Under the pieces are notes generated by a model, which worked only from the letters and a program-made list of their open reading frames with translations, searched no databases and was not told the DNA's origin. A DNA stretch of 13,477 nucleotides from Dysgonamonadaceae bacterium (GTDB lineage Bacteria; Bacteroidota; Bacteroidia; Bacteroidales; Azobacteroidaceae), in NCBI GenBank assembly GCA_031276105.1, contig JAISNS010000299.1, forward strand, positions 1-13,477. Reading direction: 5' to 3'. The translations under genes were made by a program, and so were the position numbers. Shown here piece after piece: positions 6,864 through 13,477 of the stretch. Position 1 is the stretch's first letter; the number at the start of each line of letters is the position of its first letter.

Positions 6864-7838
6864 ATGAACAAAAAAATACAGATTCTGTGCTTCAATTTAT
6901 GTTTATTCTCGTTATACGGGCTTCCGGTTTCAGCACAAAACGCTGTTATTAAAGCCACGATCGACTCAACGCAGATATTGATCGGCGAACAGACAAAAAT
7001 TCGTCTCGAAATCGCCGCCGCGAAAGATTCTCCCTTGCAGCTTCCGTTGCCGGCAGATACGATAATCAAAGGAATAGAAGTGATCGAAACATCTAAAATC
7101 GATACAATTGATATTGGTAACAACCGGATACAATTGAAATACGATTTCATGGTTACCTCATTCGATTCGGCTTTGTATCTGATGCCCCCGTTCCGGTTGA
7201 TAGCCGGAAACGATACTGCTTACTCCAACGAATTAGCGTTGAAAGTTTCTACGCTTCCGGTAGATACGGAATCTCAACAATTTTATGATATTAAAGACGT
7301 TGCCGATCCGGAATTTGTATTGTCGGATTATATTGGGTATATCCTCTACCCTTTATTGGGTTTGTGTTTGCTCGGCGGAATCGCATACTTGATTTACCGT
7401 TTAAAAACGAAAAAATCATTGATCCCATTTAAAAAAGCCGAAATCATACTTCCGCCCCACGTAATCGCAATCAGGAAACTGGACGAAATAAAAGCGCAAA
7501 AATTATGGCAACAGGGACGAACAAAAGAATATCATTCCGAAATAACCGATACGTTGAGAGTTTACATGGAAAGGCGATTTTCTATTCCGGCTATGGAACA
7601 AACGTCGGGAGAAATCTTGGACAAACTGAAAGAAGTCGGCGATGCGAATCCGGTTTTCAACCCGTTGAAACAAATTCTGTTACTGGCCGATTTCGTTAAA
7701 TTTGCCAAATACCAACCGCTTCCGGACGAAAACGAGTTGAGCATGATGAACGCTTATCTCTTCATTAACAGCACCAAAATAGAAGAGATACCTGAAAAAG
7801 AAGAAAATAACAACAGTACCGAAAATAGTAATTCATAA
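6864..7838 (+). CDS. Bat-operon membrane protein, BatD-like (signal peptide, beta domain, TM helix, cytoplasmic tail)
   Basis: This 324-residue protein sits where Bacteroidales Bat operons commonly have an unnamed gene between DUF58 and batA. Residues 1-24 look like a signal peptide ending in VSA/QN. The region to about 150 reads as a periplasmic beta-sandwich domain (IDSTQILIGEQTKIRLEI). A hydrophobic helix covers about 157-178. The cytoplasmic tail has a pattern also present at the end of BatD in this window: a Y-[ML] segment, FSIP, then ILLLADFVKFAK at residues 271-282, against AEFARF in BatD. It therefore looks like a shortened BatD paralogue, perhaps of the DUF4381 type. The last residues are Asn/Ser/Glu-rich and probably disordered. 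Six bases separate it from DUF58 and 14 from batA. The function is unknown beyond membership of the Bat complex. Confidence 0.82.
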   Translation: MNKKIQILCFNLCLFSLYGLPVSAQNAVIKATIDSTQILIGEQTKIRLEIAAAKDSPLQLPLPADTIIKGIEVIETSKIDTIDIGNNRIQLKYDFMVTSFDSALYLMPPFRLIAGNDTAYSNELALKVSTLPVDTESQQFYDIKDVADPEFVLSDYIGYILYPLLGLCLLGGIAYLIYRLKTKKSLIPFKKAEIILPPHVIAIRKLDEIKAQKLWQQGRTKEYHSEITDTLRVYMERRFSIPAMEQTSGEILDKLKEVGDANPVFNPLKQILLLADFVKFAKYQPLPDENELSMMNAYLFINSTKIEEIPEKEENNNSTENSNS

Positions 7839-7852
7839 TTTAATCTGTAAAT

Positions 7853-8836
7853 ATGATTTTTGCAAATCCACTATATTTTCTGCTGCTTCTCCTGCTCATC
7901 CCAATGATCGGATGGTATATTTGGAAGCAACGTTCGATGAAGGCAAGCCTCCGCTTATCTTCCTCCTCCGGATTTGAAAAAGCGCCCAAAAGCCTCCGGA
8001 TGTATCTGCGACATCTGCCTTTTGTTTTCCGGATCATTGCCTTCACTCTCCTTGTCGTCGCTTTGGCAAGGCCGCAAACCACCAACAGTTGGAATACATC
8101 CACGACCGAAGGAATCGACATTGTCCTCTCGCTGGATATATCCACCTCCATGCTGGCCGAAGATTTACGTCCCAACCGGATAGAAGCGGCAAAAGACGTA
8201 GCGGCCTCGTTTATCAATGGCCGTCCGACCGACAACATCGGCCTGGTAATCTTTGCGGGAGAAAGTTTCACTCAATGTCCGCTCACAACCGACCATACCG
8301 TCCTGTTGAACTTGTTGAAAGATATTCATTGCAACATGATTGAAGACGGTACCGCCATCGGGCACGGTTTGGCCACTTCCGTTAGCCGCTTGAAAGACAG
8401 TCAGGCCATATCCAAGGTAATTATCCTCTTAACCGACGGAACTAACAATCGCGGAGAAGTAGCGCCGGTTACGGCAGCCGAAATCGCTAAAGCATACGGA
8501 ATCCGCGTTTACACCGTGGGCGTCGGTACAAAAGGAGAAGCCCCTTACCCTTACCCTACCGCGACAGGCGTCCGTTATCAAAACATTCCGGTTGAAATCG
8601 ACGAAAATGTGCTGACACAAATTGCGCAAATTACCGGCGGTTTATATTTTCGGGCAACCAACAACAAGGCCCTGAAAGAAATATATACCGAAATCGACCA
8701 AATGGAAAAAACAAAAATGAGCGTTCAGGAATACAGCAAAAAACAGGAAGAATATGCGTTCTTTGCGTTAGCAGGACTGCTCTTTTTCTTATTCGAAATT
8801 TTGCTGCGATACACTATTCTAAAAAATATACCATAA
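7853..8836 (+). CDS. batA: BatA, membrane-anchored vWA protein
   Basis: BatA is an inner-membrane protein with a vWA domain, part of the Bacteroides aerotolerance set. The 327-residue protein has hydrophobic segments at about 7-24 and 56-73, then a vWA domain whose MIDAS motif is D95-I-S97-T-S99. Later elements include an LTDGTNNRG segment and the C-terminal part of the fold. A last membrane helix lies at about 302-320. The opening FANPLYFLLLLLL and the second helix ending ALARPQT are family hallmarks. The metal site is complete, so divalent-ion-dependent ligand binding is expected. It starts 14 bases after the BatD-like gene and ends 19 bases before batB, its tandem paralogue. BatA and BatB are thought to act in one membrane complex. 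The ligand is not known. Confidence 0.92.
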   Translation: MIFANPLYFLLLLLLIPMIGWYIWKQRSMKASLRLSSSSGFEKAPKSLRMYLRHLPFVFRIIAFTLLVVALARPQTTNSWNTSTTEGIDIVLSLDISTSMLAEDLRPNRIEAAKDVAASFINGRPTDNIGLVIFAGESFTQCPLTTDHTVLLNLLKDIHCNMIEDGTAIGHGLATSVSRLKDSQAISKVIILLTDGTNNRGEVAPVTAAEIAKAYGIRVYTVGVGTKGEAPYPYPTATGVRYQNIPVEIDENVLTQIAQITGGLYFRATNNKALKEIYTEIDQMEKTKMSVQEYSKKQEEYAFFALAGLLFFLFEILLRYTILKNIP

Positions 8837-8855
8837 CGAATTAAGAATTAATCTT

Positions 8856-9881
8856 ATGTTTAGATTCGAACATCCGGAATATTTATATTTATTGCTGTTA
8901 TTGCTTGTGTTGCCGGTACTTTTCATCTATTCGATGAATCAAAAGAAAAGGGCGTTGAAAAAGTTCGGAAACATGAATACAATCAGGCGTTTGATGCCAG
9001 AAGTTTCCCTAAAAAAGCAGTATTTGAAATTTTGGCTGTTATGGGCTTCCGTGGGTTTATTTACGCTTGTTGTTGCCGGGCCGCAATTCGGCTCCAAATT
9101 GGAGAGCGTCAAGCGCAAAGGTATCGAAGTAATGGTTTGCCTCGACGTTTCCAACTCCATGTTGGCCAACGATATACAGCCTACAAGATTGGAAAAGGCC
9201 AAGCAAATTTTATCCAAATTAGTAGATAATCTGAACAACGACAAAATCGGATTAATCGTTTTTGCGGGAGACGCTTACATTCAATTACCTATTACGGCCG
9301 ATTATGTATCGGCCAAGATGTTTTTGTCTTCGATCAATCCGGCAATGGTTCCGGCGCAGGGAACGGTTATCGGATCGGCGATTAACTTGGCGCTCCGGTC
9401 GTTTTCGCCCAACGAAAGTTCGGAAAAAACCATCATCCTGATTACCGACGCCGAAGACCACGAAGACAATTCCGTAGGAGCAGCCGAAGAAGCAGTTAAA
9501 AAAGGAGTTACGGTCAATGTGCTGGGAATAGGTTCATCGAAAGGTTCGCCGATTCCGGTACCCGGAACCAACGGATTCTTCAAAGACAAAGACGGAAACA
9601 TGGTCATCACCCGTTTAAATGAAGAAACGGCCAAGCAAATTGCCATCGCCGGAAAAGGTATTTACGTACAAACAGACAATACAAACAATGCCTTGAAAGT
9701 TTTGCAAAGCGAATTGGACAAAAAAACCAAATCGGAAGTAGAAAGCAAAGTCTATTCATCTTACGATGAAAAGTACCAAATCCCGGCATGGATTTTGCTG
9801 CTCCTTTTAGTTCTGGAATTTTTTATATTAGACAGAAAAAACAAGATATACGGTAAAATCAAATTGTTTTCAACCAATTGA
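8856..9881 (+). CDS. batB: BatB, membrane-anchored vWA protein
   Basis: BatB is the second vWA membrane protein of the operon and a tandem paralogue of BatA. Across 341 residues it has hydrophobic helices at about 10-27 and 59-77, the latter ending VVAGPQFGSK, and a C-terminal helix at about 311-326. The vWA domain carries MIDAS residues D97, S99 and S101 (LDVSNSM), followed by the GLIVFAGDAYIQLPIT segment, which is strongly conserved with BatA. The later strand reads LITDAEDHEDN, more acidic than the LTDGTNNRG of BatA, so the two probably recognise different partners. The family link is to oxidative and envelope stress tolerance. It sits 19 bases after batA and 22 before batC. Its start has no Shine-Dalgarno but an A/T-rich leader, as for its neighbours. 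Confidence 0.92.
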   Translation: MFRFEHPEYLYLLLLLLVLPVLFIYSMNQKKRALKKFGNMNTIRRLMPEVSLKKQYLKFWLLWASVGLFTLVVAGPQFGSKLESVKRKGIEVMVCLDVSNSMLANDIQPTRLEKAKQILSKLVDNLNNDKIGLIVFAGDAYIQLPITADYVSAKMFLSSINPAMVPAQGTVIGSAINLALRSFSPNESSEKTIILITDAEDHEDNSVGAAEEAVKKGVTVNVLGIGSSKGSPIPVPGTNGFFKDKDGNMVITRLNEETAKQIAIAGKGIYVQTDNTNNALKVLQSELDKKTKSEVESKVYSSYDEKYQIPAWILLLLLVLEFFILDRKNKIYGKIKLFSTN

Positions 9882-9903
9882 TTCATTCAAAAAAACAAAA
9901 TAA

Positions 9904-10638
9904 ATGCAATATAGAATTATGAAAAATAATTTCAGGAGATTCCGGGGTTATATTCTTCTATTTCTCCTCTTACTTTCCTCGCCGGCTTTTTCCCAAAAAC
10001 AAGTGCGTGAAAACATCCGTAACGGAAATAAAGAGTACAAACAGGAAAAATATACCGAAGCGGAAATCAATTACCGGAAAGCGTTGGAAGAAAATGCTCG
10101 TTCCGCCAACGCCGCCTACAATTTAGGGAATGCCCTCTACAAGCAAGAAAAAGGGCAGGAAGCGCTGGAACAGTACCGCGCGGCGATCGACAATGGAACC
10201 GATAAGAAAAAAACAGCATTGGCTTGGCACAATACCGGCAATGTATTCATGTCGGCGAAAGATTATGCCAAAAGCATCGAAGCCTATAAACAAGCGTTAC
10301 GCATCAATCCGCAGGACGATGAAACCCGTTACAACTTAGCGCTGGCGCAAAAACTGTTGCAAGACCAGCAAAACCAAGATCAAAATCAGGATCAGCAGAA
10401 TCAGGATCAACAAAAAGAGCAACAGCAGGATCAGCAAAAGGATCAACAGCAACAACAAGATCAACAGCAGCAACAGCAAGATCAACAACAGCAGCAGCAA
10501 AATCCAAACGAAATGAGCAAACAAAATGCCGATCAAATTTTGGACGCTCTACTGCAAGATGAAAAAAATACGCAAGAAAAAGTGAAGGAACAACAAATGA
10601 AGCAATTACAGCGAAAAAGAACGGATAAAAATTGGTAA
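9904..10638 (+). CDS. batC: BatC, TPR protein with Gln/Asp-rich tail
   Basis: BatC proteins are exported TPR proteins that associate with BatA/BatB. Within 244 residues there is a basic start and a hydrophobic signal segment (about 16-27) with a likely cleavage after PAFS at residue 30. Three to four TPR helical pairs follow, from about 35 to 152 (for example AAYNLGNALYKQEKGQEALEQY and the WHNTGNVFMSAKDYAKSIEAY repeat). Residues 153-199 are almost entirely Gln with spaced Asp/Asn. A short charged helix (about 205-240) ends the protein. Two starts are possible: ATG 9904, used here, and ATG 9919, which gives MKNNFRRFRGY and a more ordinary signal peptide. I slightly favour the later one biologically. 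The TPRs probably bind partners in the periplasm. Confidence 0.88.
   Translation: MQYRIMKNNFRRFRGYILLFLLLLSSPAFSQKQVRENIRNGNKEYKQEKYTEAEINYRKALEENARSANAAYNLGNALYKQEKGQEALEQYRAAIDNGTDKKKTALAWHNTGNVFMSAKDYAKSIEAYKQALRINPQDDETRYNLALAQKLLQDQQNQDQNQDQQNQDQQKEQQQDQQKDQQQQQDQQQQQQDQQQQQQNPNEMSKQNADQILDALLQDEKNTQEKVKEQQMKQLQRKRTDKNW
10360..10500 (+). repeat. Low-complexity Gln/Asp-coding tract in batC
   Basis: Residues 153-199 of BatC are coded by a run of CAA/CAG interrupted by GAT and AAT codons. CAA and CAG are mixed rather than forming a pure trinucleotide repeat. The purine-rich strand bias also produces a long leucine-rich shadow reading frame on the other strand. The tract is a candidate for length variation between strains. 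Confidence 0.85.
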
Positions 10639-10662
10639 TACATCATAATAATTAGGAATAAT

Positions 10663-12513
10663 ATGAGGAAGGTAGTTTTTTTATTGGCAGTATTTTTCCT
10701 TGGAACAGGAGAAGCGTTTTCTCAAAATGTTTCGTTCAAAGGAATCAGCAATAATGCGGTTGTCGCCAATCAACAATTTCAAGTAAGATATATCCTGACA
10801 ACCGGCGGAGAAATGGGAACAGATATTCGTGTGCCTGATGTAAATGGACTGGATTTATTGTTTGGCCCGACCCTTTCTACACGAAGCTTATCTACTCAGC
10901 ATATTAACGGTAATGAATCTACCCAGTTAAATTTAACTTATACTTGCGTTTTTATGGCTAAACAGGAAGGAAACTATACCATTCCTCCTGCAAGCATTAA
11001 AGTAGGGAACAGCGAGTACAAATCGAACGAAATCACGGTTAAAGTACTTCCGCCCGATCAAACAAATGCCGCGGCAGCAGCCAATCAAAACAACCGGAGT
11101 CAGGAATCGGGCGCTCAACCCGGAAACCCGGGAACAATTGAAGGCTCGGAATTATTTGTCCGGATGCACGTTTCCAAATCATCCGTCTATGAAAATGAAG
11201 GATTCTTAGTTACCTTCAAATTATACAGCCTCGTTGACATTACCGGATTTGACAATATTAAATTCCCCGAATTTGAAGGATTCATCGCTCAGGAAATCGA
11301 ACAGCCCGCCAATAATCAAATGCGTCTCGAAAACTATAACGGACGAAACTACCATACTTTTGTGCTGAAACAAACCGTTTTGTATCCGCAACGTTCCGGT
11401 AAAATCACGATCGGTTCGGGCAAATTCGACGCGAACATAAGAATGCGGGTTGCCCGTCAGCGGGTGCGCAGCTTTTTCGACGATTTTTTTGATTCCTATC
11501 AGAATGTAAAAAAGACCTTAAGTTCGTCGCCCGTTACGGTTGACGTCAAAGCGCTTCCATCCGGCAAACCGGCTTCGTTCAGCGGCGCGGTGGGCGATTA
11601 TAAAATGACGTCTTCTATCAGTTCCACCAAACTGAAAGCCAACGACGCCGTAACGATTAAAGTAACTATTTCGGGCAGCGGAAATATCAAGTTAGTCAAA
11701 AACCCGGAAATCGTGTTTCCTGCCGATTTCGATGTTTTCGACCCCAAAGTAGATGTCAATACACGGGTTTCCACGTCAGGGGTAACGGGAAACAAAATCA
11801 TCGAATATTACGCCATCCCGCGTTATGCCGGCAATTTCACCATCCCCAAAGTACAGTTCTCTTATTTCGATTTGAAATCGGGAACCTACAAAACGCTTGC
11901 TACCGAAGAATATCATTTACAAGTAGAACCGGGCGAAGGAGGTACAGTCAACCCAACCGTGATTAACGGTACGAACAAAGAAGACATCCGTTATTTGGGA
12001 CAGGATATTCGCCATATCAAAACGGGCACATTCACTTTCCTGAAAAAAGAATTTCTGTTCGGGTCGCCGACTTATTGGCTGATCTATCTGATCCCCTCCG
12101 TCCTGTTTATCGCATTCTTCTTTTATTTCAGAAATTTAGTCAAACAAAATGCGAATATAGCCCTGACTCGCACGAGGAAAGCCAATAAAGTTGCTACGCA
12201 AAGGCTTAAAACGGCCAATAAATATTTGAAAGAAGACCGGCGGGAATCGTTTTACGATGAAATACTCAAAGCGGTTTGGGGCTATCTGAGCGATAAGTTG
12301 AGTATTCCGGTTTCTTCTTTAACCAAAGACAATGTTGAAGCGGAATTGACTAAATACGGCGCCAAAGACGATTTGATTTTCCAGTTCAGGGAAATCCTGA
12401 ATACGGCCGAATTTGCCCGTTTTGCACCCGCGCAGGGGCACGGCGCCATGGATGAATTGTATCATTCGACGGTAAATGCGATTAATAAAATGGAAAATAC
12501 AATCAAAAAATAA
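10663..12513 (+). CDS. batD: BatD, oxygen-tolerance family membrane protein
   Basis: BatD is a large inner-membrane protein with a periplasmic beta-sandwich region. The 616 residues begin with a signal peptide ending AFS/QN at residue 20. They continue with Ig-like or beta-sandwich repeats, joined near residues 130-165 by an Ala/Asn/Gly-rich linker (QTNAAAAANQNNRSQESG). A second set of beta domains covers about 165-430. A transmembrane helix at about 471-489 follows, then a basic, mostly helical cytoplasmic tail (about 495-616). The tail contains YLSDKLSIP and AEFARFAP (582-588), shared in pattern with the BatD-like gene at 6864-7838. The length is usual for BatD. It lies 24 bases after batC and 19 before batE. 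It probably holds the complex together across the membrane. No enzymatic motif is visible. Confidence 0.9.
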   Translation: MRKVVFLLAVFFLGTGEAFSQNVSFKGISNNAVVANQQFQVRYILTTGGEMGTDIRVPDVNGLDLLFGPTLSTRSLSTQHINGNESTQLNLTYTCVFMAKQEGNYTIPPASIKVGNSEYKSNEITVKVLPPDQTNAAAAANQNNRSQESGAQPGNPGTIEGSELFVRMHVSKSSVYENEGFLVTFKLYSLVDITGFDNIKFPEFEGFIAQEIEQPANNQMRLENYNGRNYHTFVLKQTVLYPQRSGKITIGSGKFDANIRMRVARQRVRSFFDDFFDSYQNVKKTLSSSPVTVDVKALPSGKPASFSGAVGDYKMTSSISSTKLKANDAVTIKVTISGSGNIKLVKNPEIVFPADFDVFDPKVDVNTRVSTSGVTGNKIIEYYAIPRYAGNFTIPKVQFSYFDLKSGTYKTLATEEYHLQVEPGEGGTVNPTVINGTNKEDIRYLGQDIRHIKTGTFTFLKKEFLFGSPTYWLIYLIPSVLFIAFFFYFRNLVKQNANIALTRTRKANKVATQRLKTANKYLKEDRRESFYDEILKAVWGYLSDKLSIPVSSLTKDNVEAELTKYGAKDDLIFQFREILNTAEFARFAPAQGHGAMDELYHSTVNAINKMENTIKK

Positions 12514-12518
12514 AAACG

Positions 12519-12524
12519 AGGAGG
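12519..12524 (+). promoter_or_regulatory. Canonical Shine-Dalgarno (AGGAGG) before batE
   Basis: AGGAGG lies 8 bases before the ATG at 12533, the optimal distance. No other gene in this window has such a site, as expected for Bacteroidota, which mostly do without it. It fixes the batE start at 12533 rather than the in-frame ATG at 12476, which would overlap batD by 38 bases and place a polar stretch before the signal peptide. Confidence 0.8.
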
Positions 12525-12532
12525 TTTTACAC

Positions 12533-13309
12533 ATGAAGCAATTAAATATATTCGATCCGTTCAAAAAGTTTTTCAATACTTTCCTGTTCTTATTTACCGG
12601 CGTTATCGGCGTTTCGTCTCAGGACATTGTTCAACAGGCGAACGAGGCCTATACCAAAGGCGAATTTACGCAAGCGATCGATCTTTATCAGCAAGCGGTC
12701 GAAGAATACGGTTTATCGGCCGACGCCTGCTACAATATCGGAAACTGTTATTACCGCATCAATAAAATTGCGCCGTCTATATTATACTACGAACGGGCGC
12801 TTCTTTTATCGCCGGGTGATGAAGACATCCGTTTCAATTTGGAAATAGCTAAACTGAAAACCGTTGATAAAATCGAACCGGTAGGCGAATTTTTCTTAGT
12901 CGACCGGTACAATGCCGTTTTGAATTTGTGTAATACCAACCGGTGGAGTGAAATCGCCTTTGTCTGTTTCATTCTTTTCATCGGATCGCTGGTTTTGTTT
13001 TTCTTCACACGCAAACTCTTTATCAAAAAGTTAGGATTTTACAGCGGTCTTGTATTATTGACGCTGGTCATCCTGACAAATGTATTCGCATACAACCAAA
13101 AGAAAAAATTCATTGACCGGAAAACAGCTATCGTCTTTGCGGCAACCGTGAATATCAAAAGTTCGCCCGATAATAGCGGTACGGATTTGTTTATCCTGCA
13201 CGAAGGCGCTAAAGTGAAAATAAAAAATCAGTTAGGCAACTGGAAAGAAATTGAAACAGCCGACGGCAACGTGGGGTGGATAAAAAGCGAAGACATCGAA
13301 ATAATTTGA
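12533..13309 (+). CDS. batE: BatE, TPR and SH3-domain membrane protein
   Basis: BatE is the last gene of the Bat set. From the ATG at 12533 it has 258 residues: an N-terminal signal segment (about 13-29, ending VSS/QD), two to three TPR motifs (about 31-115, for example ANEAYTKGEFTQAIDLYQQA and CYNIGNCYYRINKIAPSILYY), two membrane helices at about 141-158 and 168-186, and a C-terminal bacterial SH3 domain (about 195-258, with VNIKSSP, LHEGAKVKI and GWIKSEDIE). Both the TPR region and the SH3 domain should be periplasmic, because two helices return the chain to the same side. Bacterial SH3 domains often bind peptidoglycan or peptides. The TPR part resembles BatC. Nothing in the 77 bases after the stop looks like a clear hairpin terminator. 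Confidence 0.9.
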   Translation: MKQLNIFDPFKKFFNTFLFLFTGVIGVSSQDIVQQANEAYTKGEFTQAIDLYQQAVEEYGLSADACYNIGNCYYRINKIAPSILYYERALLLSPGDEDIRFNLEIAKLKTVDKIEPVGEFFLVDRYNAVLNLCNTNRWSEIAFVCFILFIGSLVLFFFTRKLFIKKLGFYSGLVLLTLVILTNVFAYNQKKKFIDRKTAIVFAATVNIKSSPDNSGTDLFILHEGAKVKIKNQLGNWKEIETADGNVGWIKSEDIEII

Positions 13310-13333
13310 TTTTTTCACTTTTTCACTGTATTA

Positions 13334-13365
13334 TTTGGAGTTTTGAGGAGATAATCGTATCTTCG
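13334..13365 (+). promoter_or_regulatory. Predicted promoter of the tRNA-Lys gene
   Basis: TTTG at 13334-13337 is followed after exactly 20 bases by TATCTTCG at 13358-13365, which matches the Bacteroidota -7 box TAnnTTTG with a single change. Transcription would start a few bases downstream, about 10-12 bases before the mature tRNA 5' end. Confidence 0.65.
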
Positions 13366-13383
13366 CAACCGGTTTGAAAAAAA

Positions 13384-13456
13384 GTCTCCGTAGCTCAGTT
13401 GGTAGAGCAAATGACTCTTAATCATTGGGTCCAGGGTTCGAGTCCCTGCGGGGACA
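13384..13456 (+). tRNA. tRNA-Lys(CTT)
   Basis: A complete 73-base cloverleaf. The acceptor stem GTCTCCG pairs with CGGGGAC (one G-U), the D stem is GCTC/GAGC with loop AGTTGGTA, the anticodon stem is AATGA/TCATT around loop CTCTTAA, the variable loop is GGGTC, and the T stem CAGGG/CCCTG encloses TTCGAGT. The anticodon at 13417-13419 is CTT, reading the lysine codon AAG. The discriminator base is A and CCA is not encoded (ACAGG follows), so CCA must be added by nucleotidyltransferase. It lies 74 bases after batE and has its own promoter. Confidence 0.97.
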
Positions 13457-13477
13457 CAGGCTGAATATCAATTAATT

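Noticed and set aside
516..7842. Shared 14-mer TAATTCATAATTTA just before ftsY (516-529) and before batA (7829-7842)
   Set aside because: In A/T-rich sequence a 14-base match within 13 kb is close to chance expectation, and the second copy includes the stop codon and coding bases of the preceding gene.
7840..8271. 143-residue minus-strand reading frame over the start of batA
   Set aside because: It lies within batA, whose membrane helices and MIDAS motif are clear. There is no start context or recognisable domain.
4885..8836. A CRISPR-, toxin- or phage-defence-type system built on MoxR and vWA proteins
   Set aside because: MoxR-vWA pairs occur in some defence islands, but here the full Bat gene order is present and no effector nuclease, protease or mobile element is seen.
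10336..10536. Leucine-rich minus-strand reading frame opposite the batC Gln tract
   Set aside because: It is the reverse complement of CAA/CAG/GAT codons. The plus-strand gene is well supported by TPRs and operon context.
12476..12532. Longer N-terminus for BatE starting at 12476
   Set aside because: It would overlap batD by 38 bases and put a polar stretch before the signal peptide. The Shine-Dalgarno points to 12533.

Overview
The window looks like a chromosomal segment from a member of the Bacteroidota, most likely order Bacteroidales. The evidence is a complete Bat (Bacteroides aerotolerance) gene set, promoter boxes of the Bacteroidota type (TTTG, about 20 bases, then TAnnTTTG), and a general lack of Shine-Dalgarno sequences. 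I cannot name the genus from the sequence alone. All supported genes lie on the + strand. No mobile element, CRISPR array or minus-strand gene is visible, and no gene-free stretch exceeds about 165 bases.

Region 1 (1-2813) is housekeeping: tsaE (tRNA t6A modification ATPase), ftsY (SRP receptor) with its own promoter box, and rimO (ribosomal protein S12 methylthiotransferase) two bases downstream.

Region 2 (2810-4721) is the most unusual part. rimO overlaps by 4 bases a small HU/IHF-type DNA-binding protein. That gene overlaps by 8 bases a 543-residue protein with a second HU fold at its N-terminus, a long acidic and proline-rich linker with EPQIE repeats, one transmembrane helix with a basic cytoplasmic flank, and a C-terminal LysM domain. 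Its architecture suggests a physical link from DNA, through the inner membrane, to peptidoglycan.

Region 3 (4722-13309) is the Bat operon in the order MoxR ATPase, DUF58, a BatD-like small membrane protein, batA, batB, batC, batD, batE. A good promoter and a 13-base direct repeat lie upstream. A 34-base inverted repeat of TTTTTAGTTCTTAG units separates the MoxR gene from the DUF58 gene. The operon is built from paired paralogues: von Willebrand A proteins (BatA, BatB, plus DUF58), two BatD-type membrane proteins with similar cytoplasmic tails, and two TPR proteins (BatC, BatE). A MoxR ATPase probably acts on the vWA proteins at the membrane, with the TPR and BatD parts in the periplasm. The family is linked to envelope and oxidative stress tolerance, but its biochemical role is unsettled.

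Region 4 (13310-13477) carries a tRNA-Lys(CTT) gene behind a well-spaced promoter.
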